DNA of 64,000 bases from positions 930,001 to 994,000 of the forward strand of contig NZ_CP025682.1 in NCBI RefSeq assembly GCF_002872475.1. Direction: 5' to 3'. Positions 50,410 to 59,274 of the stretch are shown one piece after another. The position numbers and the translations under genes are program-made. How positions within the stretch are numbered: position 1 is the stretch's first letter; every line of letters starts with the position of its first letter. The notes under the pieces are model-generated. The model was given only the letters and a program-made list of their open reading frames with translations, was not told the DNA's origin and ran no database searches. This DNA is from Pseudazoarcus pumilus. Its GTDB lineage: Bacteria > Pseudomonadota > Gammaproteobacteria > Burkholderiales > Rhodocyclaceae.

Positions 50410-50410
50410 G

Positions 50411-51166
50411 TCAGAGACTGCAGAAGGTCAGTTCGAAGCGCAGGTCGCGCTCGGTCGCGCGTGCGCGACCATGCGTGTCCGGTGTCAGGAAGCGGATGTT
50501 CAGCGCGTACTTGTTGGCGCTGATTTCGGGCACGGCCGCCACGCCGGGTTCGACGACGACACGCACCATCTGGGCGGCACGCCCGCTCATCGTGTGCTGA
50601 TAGCAGCCACCTTTGGAGACCAGCGGTTCGGCATGACCGCTGCCGCGCAACAAGCGCAGCACGATGCTCAGCCCTTCGTGGATCGGCAGCATCGGCGCCA
50701 TCCAGGTGTCGAGGTCATGGCGGCGCGCGTTGGCATCGCGCTTGAGCCAGTAGTGATACGAGGGCAGGTCGAACTGGCAGACGCCGCCGGGAATCGCCGC
50801 GCGGCTGCGGATCGCCATCAGCCAGTCGTTCTCGCGCAGGTACTGGCCGATCTTGCCGGCCATCGCCTGCAGCGAGGAGGACGCCTGCTCGATCTCGTAG
50901 AGCGCGCCCGACAAGGCCTGTTCGGAAATCTCGGGGTTGTTGCGAAAGCCCATCAGGGTCTGGCGCTGGCGTTCGAGCTCCTGCATCAGGTCCACCTTGA
51001 GCTCGGCGCGACCGGCGACCTCGAGGATCTCGAACAGCGTGAGCAGGGCGACGTGGTGCTCCAGCGCACCGTCACTGCGGCTGAAGTGGAGCATCTTCGC
51101 GTACAGATCCTCCAGTCGCAGCAGACTGCGAATGCGCTCGTTGAGAGGATATTCGAAACTGATCAC
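50411..51166 (-). CDS. zapD: cell division protein ZapD
   Basis: About 251 residues. The core reads [40 protein letters not shown] and [20 protein letters not shown], typical of ZapD, which cross-links FtsZ filaments at the division ring. The start is a GTG: that at 51166 aligns with the usual ZapD N-terminus, while a GTG at 51208 would add 14 residues. A minus-strand TATGAT at 51224-51219 may be a -10 for this gene. No ATG fits. It sits between coaE and yacG. Confidence 0.88.
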   Translation of the reverse strand: MISFEYPLNERIRSLLRLEDLYAKMLHFSRSDGALEHHVALLTLFEILEVAGRAELKVDLMQELERQRQTLMGFRNNPEISEQALSGALYEIEQASSSLQAMAGKIGQYLRENDWLMAIRSRAAIPGGVCQFDLPSYHYWLKRDANARRHDLDTWMAPMLPIHEGLSIVLRLLRGSGHAEPLVSKGGCYQHTMSGRAAQMVRVVVEPGVAAVPEISANKYALNIRFLTPDTHGRARATERDLRFELTFCSL

Positions 51167-51254
51167 CGCGCCGTGCCCGGATCCGTTGGTGGTCTGCGTG
51201 TTTTCCACAAGCGGCTGATCATAGCACAGCGATTCGGGGCGCCCGGGCGGCCGA

Positions 51255-51878
51255 TCAGACCGCGGCGAGGGCCAGGTAGTGCCGGTGCAGGGCGTCGACC
51301 TGGCGTTGCAGTGCGGGCAGGTCGCCAGAGTTGTCGAGCACGTCGTCAGCCGCCGCGAGGCGCTGCTCGCGTGACGCCTGGGCTGCGATGATGGCCCGCA
51401 CCTCGTCCGGCGGGAGTCCGCTGCGCGCGCCGACGCGCTCGACCTGCAGCGCCTCGGGGCAGTCCACGACGCAGATCCGGTTGCAGCGCTCGCGCCAGTG
51501 GCCCGATTCGACCAGCAGCGGCACGGCGAGTACGACATAGGGCGCGCGCGCGGCCAGACAGCGGCGGCGCGCCTCGTCGCGGATCAGCGGATGCAGGATG
51601 GCTTCGAGCCGACGTCGCGCGGGTGCGTCGTCGAACACGCGCGCGCGCATCGCCGCACGATCGAGCGAGCCGTCCGGGCCGATCAGCGCTTCGCCGAACG
51701 CGGCGCGGATGGCGTCGATGGCCGCGCCCCCAGGGGCGGTCAGCGCGTGCGCGATCTCGTCGGTGTCGACGATCTCCGCGCCACGTTCGGCGAAGCGTTC
51801 GGCGGCGGCGCTCTTGCCGCTGCCGATGCCTCCGGTGAGGCCGACGATGAAGGGGCCGGGCGAGCTCACGGTTTGCAT
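51255..51878 (-). CDS. coaE: dephospho-CoA kinase
   Basis: A 207-residue protein with the P-loop IVGLTGGIGSGKSAAAERF near residues 11-29, then EIVDTDEIAHALTAPGG and VVLAVPLLVESG. It phosphorylates dephospho-CoA, the last step of CoA synthesis. The start overlaps the upstream SPOR-like gene by 13 bases. The prepilin peptidase gene often found before coaE in betaproteobacteria is absent here. Another CoA gene, coaX, lies two genes upstream in the same run. Confidence 0.96.
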   Translation of the reverse strand: MQTVSSPGPFIVGLTGGIGSGKSAAAERFAERGAEIVDTDEIAHALTAPGGAAIDAIRAAFGEALIGPDGSLDRAAMRARVFDDAPARRRLEAILHPLIRDEARRRCLAARAPYVVLAVPLLVESGHWRERCNRICVVDCPEALQVERVGARSGLPPDEVRAIIAAQASREQRLAAADDVLDNSGDLPALQRQVDALHRHYLALAAV

Positions 51879-52681
51879 TCGCGCTTGCCGGCGTCGGGCA
51901 GCGCGCGTCCCAGACGTTCATCGATGACGGCGATGACATCGGCCGGCGCGCGCAGCTCTACGCGAAATCGCCCCAGGGTGCCGGAGACGATCTCGGCATC
52001 GTCGATGCCCAGCTTCTTCAGCGTGGACAGACGCTGCTGCGCGTGCGCCGCGCTGGAAAACAGGCCGAGCGAGATCGAGTTGCGTGTCGGTCCCTCGTCG
52101 CGCACCACGAACAGATCAGAGATGCCTTGGCCGCGCAGTTCGAGCGCGCGCGTATTGGCCGCCTCGACGCTGTCGAACGGCGGGATGCGCACGCGCCAGT
52201 TCTCGGGGCGCTGCAGCGTGCGGCGCACGTGGCGCACGTCGTCGGAAATCGTCTGCGCGAGCTTCTCGGCCTCGGTCGCAGCGGCCTCGCCGGACACCTC
52301 GTAGGCGACACATGCCGGCGGCGGTGGGGCCACCGCGGCCGGCTCGGCACGTTCGGCCGGCGCGTCGCCGGATGCGGTCGCTTCGCGCGCTGGAGGTTCC
52401 GCTGGGCGAGGGGTGGGCAATTCCGAATCGGTGGGTGCGGTGGCCGCAGGTTCGCTCGGCGGCACGACCGCTGCGGCCCGCGCCTGTGCCGTCATGTCGA
52501 TGGTGGCGACTTCGGCGGCGGTGGGGGGCGTGCCGGGCCGGATGCGTTCGGGGTGAAGCTGGTTGGTCAGACGTTCCGGCTCGCCGCGAAAGGCGGGTGT
52601 GCCCAGCCAGCCCATGTAGCCGCCGGCGAACAGCAGCAGGTTGAGCAGCAGGAGGATGAAAAGCAGGGCACGCAGCGGCAT
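51866..52681 (-). CDS. SPOR-like domain protein with N-terminal membrane anchor
   Basis: A 271-residue protein. An N-terminal hydrophobic helix (about residues 3-25) anchors it. A Pro/Ala/Glu-rich linker (about 50-125) follows. The C-terminal ENWRVRIPPFDSVEAANTRA and SISLGLFSSAAHAQQRLSTL (about 160-235) look like SPOR folds, which bind denuded peptidoglycan at division sites. The match is by eye only. It lies between coaX and coaE and next to zapD, so a role at the septum is plausible. Confidence 0.72.
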   Translation of the reverse strand: MPLRALLFILLLLNLLLFAGGYMGWLGTPAFRGEPERLTNQLHPERIRPGTPPTAAEVATIDMTAQARAAAVVPPSEPAATAPTDSELPTPRPAEPPAREATASGDAPAERAEPAAVAPPPPACVAYEVSGEAAATEAEKLAQTISDDVRHVRRTLQRPENWRVRIPPFDSVEAANTRALELRGQGISDLFVVRDEGPTRNSISLGLFSSAAHAQQRLSTLKKLGIDDAEIVSGTLGRFRVELRAPADVIAVIDERLGRALPDAGKRECKP

Positions 52682-52690
52682 GCGCGCACT

Positions 52691-53437
52691 TTAACCCAAG
52701 ATGCGTTTGTCGTCGGCGCCACCGGCGGCTTCGTCGGCGGCGATACGCGCGAGCCCGCGCAGCACCAGGTCGTCGATGCGGCGCAGCGGCAGCGCGAGCA
52801 GGGGAGCGATGCGCTCCGCCGCGCCTCCGGCGAGCACGCACAGGGCGCCGGGCTGTTCGCCGATGTGCCGGAACATGCGTTCGATGGCACCGGCCTGCGC
52901 TTGCAGGCAGCCGGTCACGATCGCATCGCGCGTGTTGCGTGGGCAATCCACGGGGTCGCCCTCGGCCAGCGGGAGGCCGGCCGTGTCACGGGCGAGCGAG
53001 CGGCGCATCAGCGCCTCCCCGGGCAGGATCAGCCCGCCGAGGAACTCGCCTTCGGCGCTGAGTACGTCCACCGTGGTCGCGGTGCCTGCGCCCACCACCA
53101 GCAAGGGGCCGGGGCAGGCGGCGCGCGCGCCGATGAGCGCGGCCCAGCGGTCGGCGCCGAGCTGGGCCGGATCGTCGTAGCGGTTGATGACGCCGCAGCA
53201 ACGCTCACGTGGCGTGAGCCAGCGAGGCGCGAGCGGCAGTGCCGCAGCGATGGCCTCGGCCACGTGTGCGCCGGCCACATTGGTGCCCAGCACGCCGACG
53301 GGCGCGTGCCCTGCGGTGACCTGGGCGAGGGTGGCGATGCGGTGATGTTCCAGTGCGCCGTGATCAAGCCACTCGCCGTGGCGCACGAGTGCCCACTTGA
53401 CGCGGGTGTTGCCGGCGTCGATCAGCAGATGCGTCAT
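52691..53437 (-). CDS. coaX: type III pantothenate kinase
   Basis: A 248-residue protein of the ASKHA fold. THLLIDAGNTRVKWALV is the N-terminal phosphate motif, QLGADRWAALIGA contains the catalytic Asp and VVGAGTATTVDVLS completes the site. It phosphorylates pantothenate, the first step of CoA synthesis, and needs a monovalent cation. It overlaps birA by 4 bases (ATGA); neighbouring birA-coaX genes are common in betaproteobacteria and are fused in some species. Confidence 0.95.
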   Translation of the reverse strand: MTHLLIDAGNTRVKWALVRHGEWLDHGALEHHRIATLAQVTAGHAPVGVLGTNVAGAHVAEAIAAALPLAPRWLTPRERCCGVINRYDDPAQLGADRWAALIGARAACPGPLLVVGAGTATTVDVLSAEGEFLGGLILPGEALMRRSLARDTAGLPLAEGDPVDCPRNTRDAIVTGCLQAQAGAIERMFRHIGEQPGALCVLAGGAAERIAPLLALPLRRIDDLVLRGLARIAADEAAGGADDKRILG

Positions 53438-54261
53438 GCCGCCGACCTCAGGGAAAGCTCGCCGCTGAGGATGCGCTCGATGCCCGATGCGGTCGCCAGA
53501 CGCAGCGCGCCATCGGCATCGACGCCTTCGCAGCGTCCGCTGCGGCTGGCGCCTTCGCCGTCGATGCGCACCATGTGTCCGGCGAAGGCGTCGCGCTGGC
53601 TCCAGTCATGCTGCATGGCCGCGAAGCCGCCCGCGGCGAAGGCGTCGAGGCGCGCGGCCAGGCGAACGAGGATGGTGGCGAGCGCGGTTTCGATGGCGGG
53701 CGCTGCGGGAAGGTGTCGGGCGATCGCCGTGGCCGGACGTCCGCCGTCGGGCGGGTAGTCGGGAACGCTGCCGAGGTTCGCCCCGATGCCGATGATCGCG
53801 CGTTGCGTGTGGCGCTGGCCGCTGACCAGTTCGACCAGGATGCCGGCAATCTTGCGCCCGTCCACGAGGACGTCGTTGGGCCATTTGAGCGCCACGTCGC
53901 GCACACCCAGATCCTCGATCGCCTCGGCCACGGCGAGTCCGGCCGCGAGCGACAGCGCTGACGGCGGCGGTGCATCGGGGGCGATCGGCCAGGCGCACGA
54001 GAAGGTGAGGCCGTCGCCGGCGTGCCACGCACGTCCACGGCGACCGCGGCCGGCACGCTGGTGCAGGGCCACCAGCACGGCGATGCGCTCGTCGGTGCGC
54101 GTCGCGGCGAGCGACAGCTCGTCGTTGGTGGAACCGCATTCGGCGACGACTTCGAGCGCAAAGCGGGTCGCATGCGGACCCAGTTCGCGCAGCGTGCGTT
54201 CATGCAGCAAGGCAGGGTGGTCGAGCGGCAAGGCGGGGACTCCGGAGGCACCGCTGCGCAT
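53434..54261 (-). CDS. birA: biotin--[acetyl-CoA-carboxylase] ligase, without HTH domain
   Basis: A 275-residue protein with ECGSTNDELSLAA, the biotinoyl-AMP loop HQRAGRGRRGRAW near residues 67-79 and ALKWPNDVLVDGRKIAGILV. The C-terminal SH3-like domain is present. The N-terminal winged-helix DNA-binding domain of the E. coli repressor form is missing; only about 35 residues precede the ligase core. It can thus charge AccB with biotin but should not repress bio genes. It heads the birA-coaX-coaE run, 40 bases after ntrC. Confidence 0.94.
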   Translation of the reverse strand: MRSGASGVPALPLDHPALLHERTLRELGPHATRFALEVVAECGSTNDELSLAATRTDERIAVLVALHQRAGRGRRGRAWHAGDGLTFSCAWPIAPDAPPPSALSLAAGLAVAEAIEDLGVRDVALKWPNDVLVDGRKIAGILVELVSGQRHTQRAIIGIGANLGSVPDYPPDGGRPATAIARHLPAAPAIETALATILVRLAARLDAFAAGGFAAMQHDWSQRDAFAGHMVRIDGEGASRSGRCEGVDADGALRLATASGIERILSGELSLRSAA

Positions 54262-54301
54262 TATCGGGCAAGCGTGCGTGCGGAGCCAGCCGCAGGGCCG
54301 T

Positions 54302-55726
54302 TCAGTCGTGGTGCTCGGCTTCGACCGCGTGGCCGCGACCGTCGTCGATGTCCAGATCCTGGATCTTGCGCGTGATCGTGTTGCGACCGATGCCCAACAA
54401 CTGCGCCGCCTCGATCTTGCGCCCGCCGGTGGCGACCAGGGCGCGGCGGATCAACGTGCGCTCGAAGGCGTGAGAGAGCTGGTTGAAGACCTCGCCCGGC
54501 GCGCTGGCGAGCAGGCGGTCGACGTCGTGGGCGAGGCTCTCGGTCCAGTCGTCCACCGCGCCCGGTGCGCTCTGATTGCGCAGTTCCGGGGGCAGATCCG
54601 CGACGTCGACGACCTGCCCCGGCGCCATCACGGTGAGCCAGTGGCACACATTCTCGAGCTGGCGCACGTTGCCCGGGAAGGGCTGGGTCTGCAGGTGGCG
54701 CAGGGCTGCCTCGGTGATGCGCTTTGCCTCCACGCCCAGTTCCTGCGCACTGCTCTGCAGGAAGTGACGCGCAAGCAGCGGAATGTCTTCCTTGCGCTCG
54801 CGCAGCGGCGGCAGGCGCAGGCGGATGACGTTGAGACGGTGGAACAGGTCTTCGCGAAACAAACCCTGGCGAACACGTTCTTCGAGGTCCTGGTGGGTGG
54901 CCGCGATCACGCGCACGTTGGCACGGACCGGCTGCTGGCCGCCGACACGGTAGAAATGTCCGTCCGAGAGCACGCGCAGCAGGCGCGTCTGCAGTTCGGC
55001 GGGCATGTCGCCGATCTCGTCGAGGAACAGCGTCCCGCCTTCGGACTGCTCGAAGCGTCCGCGGCGCTGCGCGGCCGCTCCGGTGAAGGCGCCGCGCTCA
55101 TGGCCGAACAGCTCGGACTCGAGCAGGTCGCGCGGGATGGCCGCGGTGTTGATCGCGACGAAGGGGGCGTCGCGTCGCGGGCTGTGGCGGTGCAGCGCGC
55201 GTGCGACGAGTTCCTTGCCGGCGCCCGACTCGCCATTGATGAGCACGGTGGCGTGCGAGTGCGACAGACGCCCGATGGCGCGGAACACCTCCTGCATCGA
55301 CGGGGCCTGACCGAGGATCTCCGGCACCACCGGGGGTTCGACCTCCGCACCATTCTGGTGCGTGCTCTGTTCGAGCGCACGCTGCACCAGCGCGACGGCC
55401 TGGTCGACGTCGAAGGGCTTGGGCAGATACTCGAAGGCGCCGCCCTGGAAGGCCGACACCGCGCTGTCCAGATCCGAGTACGCGGTCATGATGATGACCG
55501 GTACGCTCGGGTGATCGGCCTTGATCTGCTGCAGCAGCTCGAGGCCGGATCGTCCCGGCATGCGGATGTCGGACAGCAGCACGCTGGGCGGGGCCTGCGT
55601 GTCGAGTGCGCTCATCGCTTCGGTGGCGGACGTGAAACTCTCATAGTCGATGCCCTCGCGGCTCAGGGCCTTTTCGAGCACCCAGCGGATGGAGCGGTCA
55701 TCATCGACGATCCAGACGGTATTCAT
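54302..55726 (-). CDS. ntrC: nitrogen regulator NtrC, sigma-54 activator
   Basis: A 474-residue response regulator. The receiver domain (1-120) has VWIVDDDRSIRWVLEKAL and the phosphorylation Asp in LLSDIRMPGRSG near residue 53. The AAA+ domain has GESGAGKELVARALH, the sigma-54 contact loop ERGAFTGAAAQRRG and LFLDEIGDMPAELQTRLL. The C-terminal FIS-type helix (GGRKIEAAQLLGIGRNTI) binds DNA. Phosphorylated NtrC activates glnA and other nitrogen genes. It is 36 bases downstream of ntrB. Confidence 0.97.
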   Translation of the reverse strand: MNTVWIVDDDRSIRWVLEKALSREGIDYESFTSATEAMSALDTQAPPSVLLSDIRMPGRSGLELLQQIKADHPSVPVIIMTAYSDLDSAVSAFQGGAFEYLPKPFDVDQAVALVQRALEQSTHQNGAEVEPPVVPEILGQAPSMQEVFRAIGRLSHSHATVLINGESGAGKELVARALHRHSPRRDAPFVAINTAAIPRDLLESELFGHERGAFTGAAAQRRGRFEQSEGGTLFLDEIGDMPAELQTRLLRVLSDGHFYRVGGQQPVRANVRVIAATHQDLEERVRQGLFREDLFHRLNVIRLRLPPLRERKEDIPLLARHFLQSSAQELGVEAKRITEAALRHLQTQPFPGNVRQLENVCHWLTVMAPGQVVDVADLPPELRNQSAPGAVDDWTESLAHDVDRLLASAPGEVFNQLSHAFERTLIRRALVATGGRKIEAAQLLGIGRNTITRKIQDLDIDDGRGHAVEAEHHD

Positions 55727-55762
55727 GGCGGTTGCACTATTCTGGTGCGGTCGGGCGAGGCC

Positions 55763-56833
55763 TCAGCCGCGGTTGGAAATCGGCAGCAGGAGGGTGAAAC
55801 AGGTGTGGCCGGGTCGGCTGTGCACGTCGATCATCCCCTGATGCTGCTCCACGAAGCTCTGTGCGATCGACAGCCCGAGTCCGCTGCCGCCGTCACGCCC
55901 CGAGACCAGCGGATAGAAGATCTTGTCGAGGATCTCGTCCGGGATGCCGGGGCCGTTGTCGATCACTTGCAATTCCAGTGCCAGCCTGAAACGGCGTTTG
56001 GCGAGCGTCACCTGGCGCGCGATGCGCGTGCGCAGCGTGATCTCGCCGGCGCCTTCGATGGCCTGGGCGGCGTTGCGCGCGATGTTGAGGATCGCCTGGA
56101 TGAGCTGTTCGCGATCGGCGGTGAGCTCGGGCAGGCTGGTGTCGTAGTCGCGGCGTACGGCGATCTGCGGAAACTCGGCGAGTATCAGCCGGCGCACACG
56201 CTCGAGCACGTCGTGGATGTTGATCTGCGCCGGGCGCATGATGCTGTGCGCCGAGAGCAGACGGTTCATCAGGTCCTGCAGGCGGTCGGCCTCGGCGATG
56301 ATGACTTCGGTGTATTCGCGCAGCACCGGGTCGCTCAGCTCGCGCTCGAGCAGTTGCGCCGAGCCGCGAATGCCGCCGAGCGGGTTCTTGATCTCGTGGG
56401 CCAGATTGCGGATCAGCGCACGGTTGGCCTGTTGCTGCTGCAGCAGTTGCTCCTCGCGGGCGACGCGCAACTGCGCGTCGATGGGGCGGAATTCGAGCAG
56501 CAGGGATACGCCCTCGGCCTCCGCCGGGGTGACCGTGCAGTCCAGCCGCAGCGGTTCGTCCCCGCCGCGAGCCACCTTGATGTCCTGTCCGGTATAGCTC
56601 CAGTTCTGGCGCAGGGCGTTGTCGAGCGCCTCGTCGAGCACGCCGGCGTCGCCGATCAGCGCGGACAGCGGCCGACCCAGCATCCTGCGCTGGCTGACCG
56701 CGAAGAGGTTCTCGGCGCCGGCGTTCATGTAGCGCACGATGCGCTGTTCGTCGGTGAGAATCACGGCCGAAGAGAGCAGGTCCAGCCCCGCAAAGGGGCC
56801 GGTGCGTCGAACGGTGCTTGAGGAATCGGACAT
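55763..56833 (-). CDS. ntrB: nitrogen sensor kinase NtrB (GlnL)
   Basis: Encodes 356 residues from MSDSSSTVRRTGPFAGLDLL, with GAGG five bases upstream; an ATG six codons earlier lacks a ribosome binding site. An N-terminal PAS domain (about 20-110) precedes the phosphorylated His in LAHEIKNPLGGIRGSAQLL near residue 150. The ATPase domain has LNIARNAAQAI (N box) and GSGLGLSIAQSFVEQHQG (G2). No membrane segments are seen, as expected for this soluble kinase controlled by PII. It phosphorylates NtrC. Confidence 0.96.
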   Translation of the reverse strand: MSDSSSTVRRTGPFAGLDLLSSAVILTDEQRIVRYMNAGAENLFAVSQRRMLGRPLSALIGDAGVLDEALDNALRQNWSYTGQDIKVARGGDEPLRLDCTVTPAEAEGVSLLLEFRPIDAQLRVAREEQLLQQQQANRALIRNLAHEIKNPLGGIRGSAQLLERELSDPVLREYTEVIIAEADRLQDLMNRLLSAHSIMRPAQINIHDVLERVRRLILAEFPQIAVRRDYDTSLPELTADREQLIQAILNIARNAAQAIEGAGEITLRTRIARQVTLAKRRFRLALELQVIDNGPGIPDEILDKIFYPLVSGRDGGSGLGLSIAQSFVEQHQGMIDVHSRPGHTCFTLLLPISNRG

Positions 56834-56898
56834 GCGGCCTCGCCTGGTCATTTGCTAAGTCGAAGCAATTTCCAGGCCACTGCAGCGCAGGGCGGGTC

Positions 56899-57420
56899 CT
56901 AGGGAAGTCGTGACAGTTCCCGCTGCAGTGCTTCGATGTTGCGTTCGTGCAGTTCGACCGCGTTGCGGAAGGGCTCGAGTCGCGCATCGCGCTTGGCGAT
57001 GTTGATCGTCGCGCGGCCGTCGCGCATCGCGTTGCGATCCTCGGGGGCGACGCGTGCCTCCTCGGCTTCGAGCGTTGCGCGCGCCTTCTCCAGCGCGGCC
57101 TGCTCGGACTCGAGCTCGCGCTGGAGAAGTTCGCGTCGCGAATCGTCGCGCGCGCGCTGGGCATCCGGTGCGACGCGCGGGAAGGACTGCGACGAGGAGG
57201 GTGAGGAGGGGCGCGCGGCGGGCGCAGGCGCAGGCGGTGCCGGCACGGAGGAGACCGGCTGATCGCGTTCGAGCGGCTTGCAGCCGCGCACGAGGTTGCG
57301 ATCGTTGGTGTAGGTGACGCGCCCGCGGTCGTCGACGCACTTGTAGACGGTCGATTGCGCCAATGAGGCGAGCGGGCAGGCGAGTACGAGTACGAGAACG
57401 GTCTTGCGCACGCTGGTCAT
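56899..57420 (-). CDS. DUF4124 domain periplasmic protein
   Basis: Encodes 173 residues from MTSVRKTVLVLVLACPLASL, a signal peptide cleaved probably after LAQS. The DUF4124 core STVYKCVDDRGRVTYTNDRN lies directly after it. A Pro/Ala/Ser linker and a charged C-terminal coiled coil (about 105-170, with REL and ALEKARATLEAEEAR) follow. The function of DUF4124 is unknown. Such a gene between glnA and ntrB occurs in many betaproteobacteria. It begins after the glnA terminator, so it may start its own transcript with ntrBC. Confidence 0.9.
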   Translation of the reverse strand: MTSVRKTVLVLVLACPLASLAQSTVYKCVDDRGRVTYTNDRNLVRGCKPLERDQPVSSVPAPPAPAPAARPSSPSSSQSFPRVAPDAQRARDDSRRELLQRELESEQAALEKARATLEAEEARVAPEDRNAMRDGRATINIAKRDARLEPFRNAVELHERNIEALQRELSRLP

Positions 57421-57530
57421 CGGGATCCTGAGTGTTCGCGATCTGGCACGGCGCCTTGCTGCAGACGCACGCACCGTGGCATCGGGCCGGGGCCGGACGG
57501 GGCGGAATGCTCATGTCGATTAGACCCCAT

Positions 57531-57558
57531 AAAAAAGGGACGGGCAATGCCCGTCCCC
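57531..57558 (-). terminator. terminator after glnA
   Basis: Read on the minus strand, GGGACGGGC / GCCCGTCCC forms a 9-bp stem with a 3-base loop followed by TTTTTTA. It lies 27 bases past the glnA stop. Confidence 0.88.
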
Positions 57559-57585
57559 TGTCGTAGATGCGCGCAGCGGGACCGC

Positions 57586-58995
57586 TTACACGCTGTAGTA
57601 CATGTCGAACTCGACCGGGTGGGTCGTCACGCGCAGGCGATTGACCTCTTCGGTCTTGAGCTCGATGTAGGCGTCGATGAACTCGTCGGTGAACACGCCG
57701 CCGCGGGTCAGGAACTCGCGATCCTTGTCGAGTTCGGCCAGAGCCTGGTCGAGGCTGAAGCACACGGTCGGGATCTTGGCATCCTCTTCCGGCGGCAGGT
57801 CGTACAGGTTCTTGTCGGCCGGGTCGCCCGGATGAATCTTGTTCTGGATGCCGTCCAGGCCCGCCATCATCAGCGCGGCGAAGCACAGATAGGGGTTGGC
57901 CGTGGGGTCCGGAAAGCGCGCTTCGATGCGACGCCCCTTGGGGTTGGCCACATACGGGATGCGGATCGACGCCGAACGGTTGCGCGCGGAGTAGGCGAGC
58001 TTGATCGGCGCCTCGTAGTGCGGCACCAGACGCTTGTAGGAGTTGGTCGACGGGTTGGTGATGGCGTTGAGCGCCTTGGCATGCTTGATGATGCCACCGA
58101 TGTAGTACAGCGCCGTGTCCGACAGGCCGGCGTAGCCGTTGCCGGCGAACAGGTTCTGGCCGTCCTTCCAGATCGACTGGTGCACGTGCATGCCCGAGCC
58201 GTTGTCGCCGACGATGGGCTTGGGCATGAAGGTCGCCGTCTTGCCGTACTGGTGCGAGACGTTGTGCACGATGTACTTGAGCGTCTGCGTCCAGTCGGCG
58301 CGCTTGGTCAGCGTGCTGAAGCGGGTTCCGATCTCGCACTGGCCGGCGTTGGCCACTTCGTGGTGATGCACCTCGACCGGCACGCCGCAGGATTCGAGCG
58401 CCAGGCACATGGCCGCGCGGATGTCGTTGAGCGAATCGACCGGGGGGACCGGGAAGTAGCCGCCTTTGATGCGCGGGCGGTGACCCATGTTGCCGCCTTC
58501 GAACTTGTCGGCGGTCGACCACGCAGCCTCTTCCGAGATGACCTTGCTGTAGACGCCGGACATGTCGACCGACCACTCGACCGAATCGAACACGAAGAAC
58601 TCGGGTTCCGGGCCGAAGTAGGCGGTGTCGCCCACGCCGGTGCTCTTCAGATAGGCTTCGGCGCGCTTGGCGATCGAGCGCGGGTCGCGGTCGTAGCCCT
58701 TGCCGTCGGACGGTTCGATCACGTCGCAGCTCAGGACCAGCGTGGTCTCGTCATAGAACGGGTCGATGTAGGCCGAGCCCGGGTCCGGCATGAGCAGCAT
58801 GTCGGAGGCCTGGATGCCCTTCCATCCTGCGATCGACGAGCCGTCGAACGGGTGGCCGTGCTCGAAGTGGTCTTCCTCGAATGCCGAAACCGGCAGGCCC
58901 ACGTGCTGTTCCTTGCCGCGGGTATCGGTGAATCGGAGGTCGACGAAGCGGACTTCGTTTTCCTGGATCAGCTTCATGACTTCTTTAGAGTTCAT
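57586..58995 (-). CDS. glnA: glutamine synthetase type I
   Basis: Encodes 469 residues from [20 protein letters not shown] with AGGAG upstream. Motifs include [42 protein letters not shown] and [14 protein letters not shown]. The adenylylation Tyr is in [15 protein letters not shown] near residue 396, so it is the GlnE-regulated beta form. It makes glutamine from glutamate and ammonia in a dodecamer. A canonical sigma-54 promoter and two NtrC-like sites lie upstream, and ntrBC lies just downstream. Confidence 0.98.
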   Translation of the reverse strand: MNSKEVMKLIQENEVRFVDLRFTDTRGKEQHVGLPVSAFEEDHFEHGHPFDGSSIAGWKGIQASDMLLMPDPGSAYIDPFYDETTLVLSCDVIEPSDGKGYDRDPRSIAKRAEAYLKSTGVGDTAYFGPEPEFFVFDSVEWSVDMSGVYSKVISEEAAWSTADKFEGGNMGHRPRIKGGYFPVPPVDSLNDIRAAMCLALESCGVPVEVHHHEVANAGQCEIGTRFSTLTKRADWTQTLKYIVHNVSHQYGKTATFMPKPIVGDNGSGMHVHQSIWKDGQNLFAGNGYAGLSDTALYYIGGIIKHAKALNAITNPSTNSYKRLVPHYEAPIKLAYSARNRSASIRIPYVANPKGRRIEARFPDPTANPYLCFAALMMAGLDGIQNKIHPGDPADKNLYDLPPEEDAKIPTVCFSLDQALAELDKDREFLTRGGVFTDEFIDAYIELKTEEVNRLRVTTHPVEFDMYYSV

Positions 58996-59058
58996 ATCCA
59001 CTCCTGGAGAAAAGGTGCGAAAACGGGGCACTGTTGGAATCTGCCGCCTGGGCTTCAA

Positions 59059-59073
59059 GCAGGTTGCGTGCCA
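59059..59073 (-). promoter_or_regulatory. sigma-54 (-24/-12) promoter of glnA
   Basis: The minus strand reads TGGCACGCAACCTGCTT, matching TGGCACG-N4-TTGC at all key GG and GC positions with correct spacing. The start site should be near 59048, about 52 bases before the glnA ATG. Confidence 0.8.
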
Positions 59074-59227
59074 GATCGAAGGCCTGGGTCGCGAGGTGCA
59101 TCCGCAAGACCCGTCGGCAACCGCGATCCTGTTGCGACCGAACTGATGTGGCAGTTCGCGCATCGGCGGGCGCGGTACTGCGCCGGCGCCCGAATCGGCG
59201 GGGGCTCGGACGCATTGGGTCGCGCGC

Positions 59228-59242
59228 GCACCAAGATGATGC
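59228..59242. promoter_or_regulatory. NtrC-binding-like site 1 upstream of glnA
   Basis: GCACCAAGATGATGC matches the palindromic NtrC consensus GCACCA-N3-TGGTGC with one mismatch. It is centred about 187 bases upstream of the predicted glnA start site. Confidence 0.65.
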
Positions 59243-59259
59243 ATTGGCGGCGTTAGTGT

Positions 59260-59274
59260 GCATCAGGATGGTGC
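59260..59274. promoter_or_regulatory. NtrC-binding-like site 2 upstream of glnA
   Basis: GCATCAGGATGGTGC matches GCACCA-N3-TGGTGC with one mismatch, exactly 32 bases (three helical turns) from site 1. It overlaps the last codons of the cation efflux gene. Confidence 0.7.

Noticed and set aside
57445-57460. Sigma-54-like sequence TGGCACGGCGCCTTGC on the plus strand
   Set aside because: The GG-to-GC distance is one base too long, which sigma-54 does not tolerate well, and it points into glnA from its 3' side.
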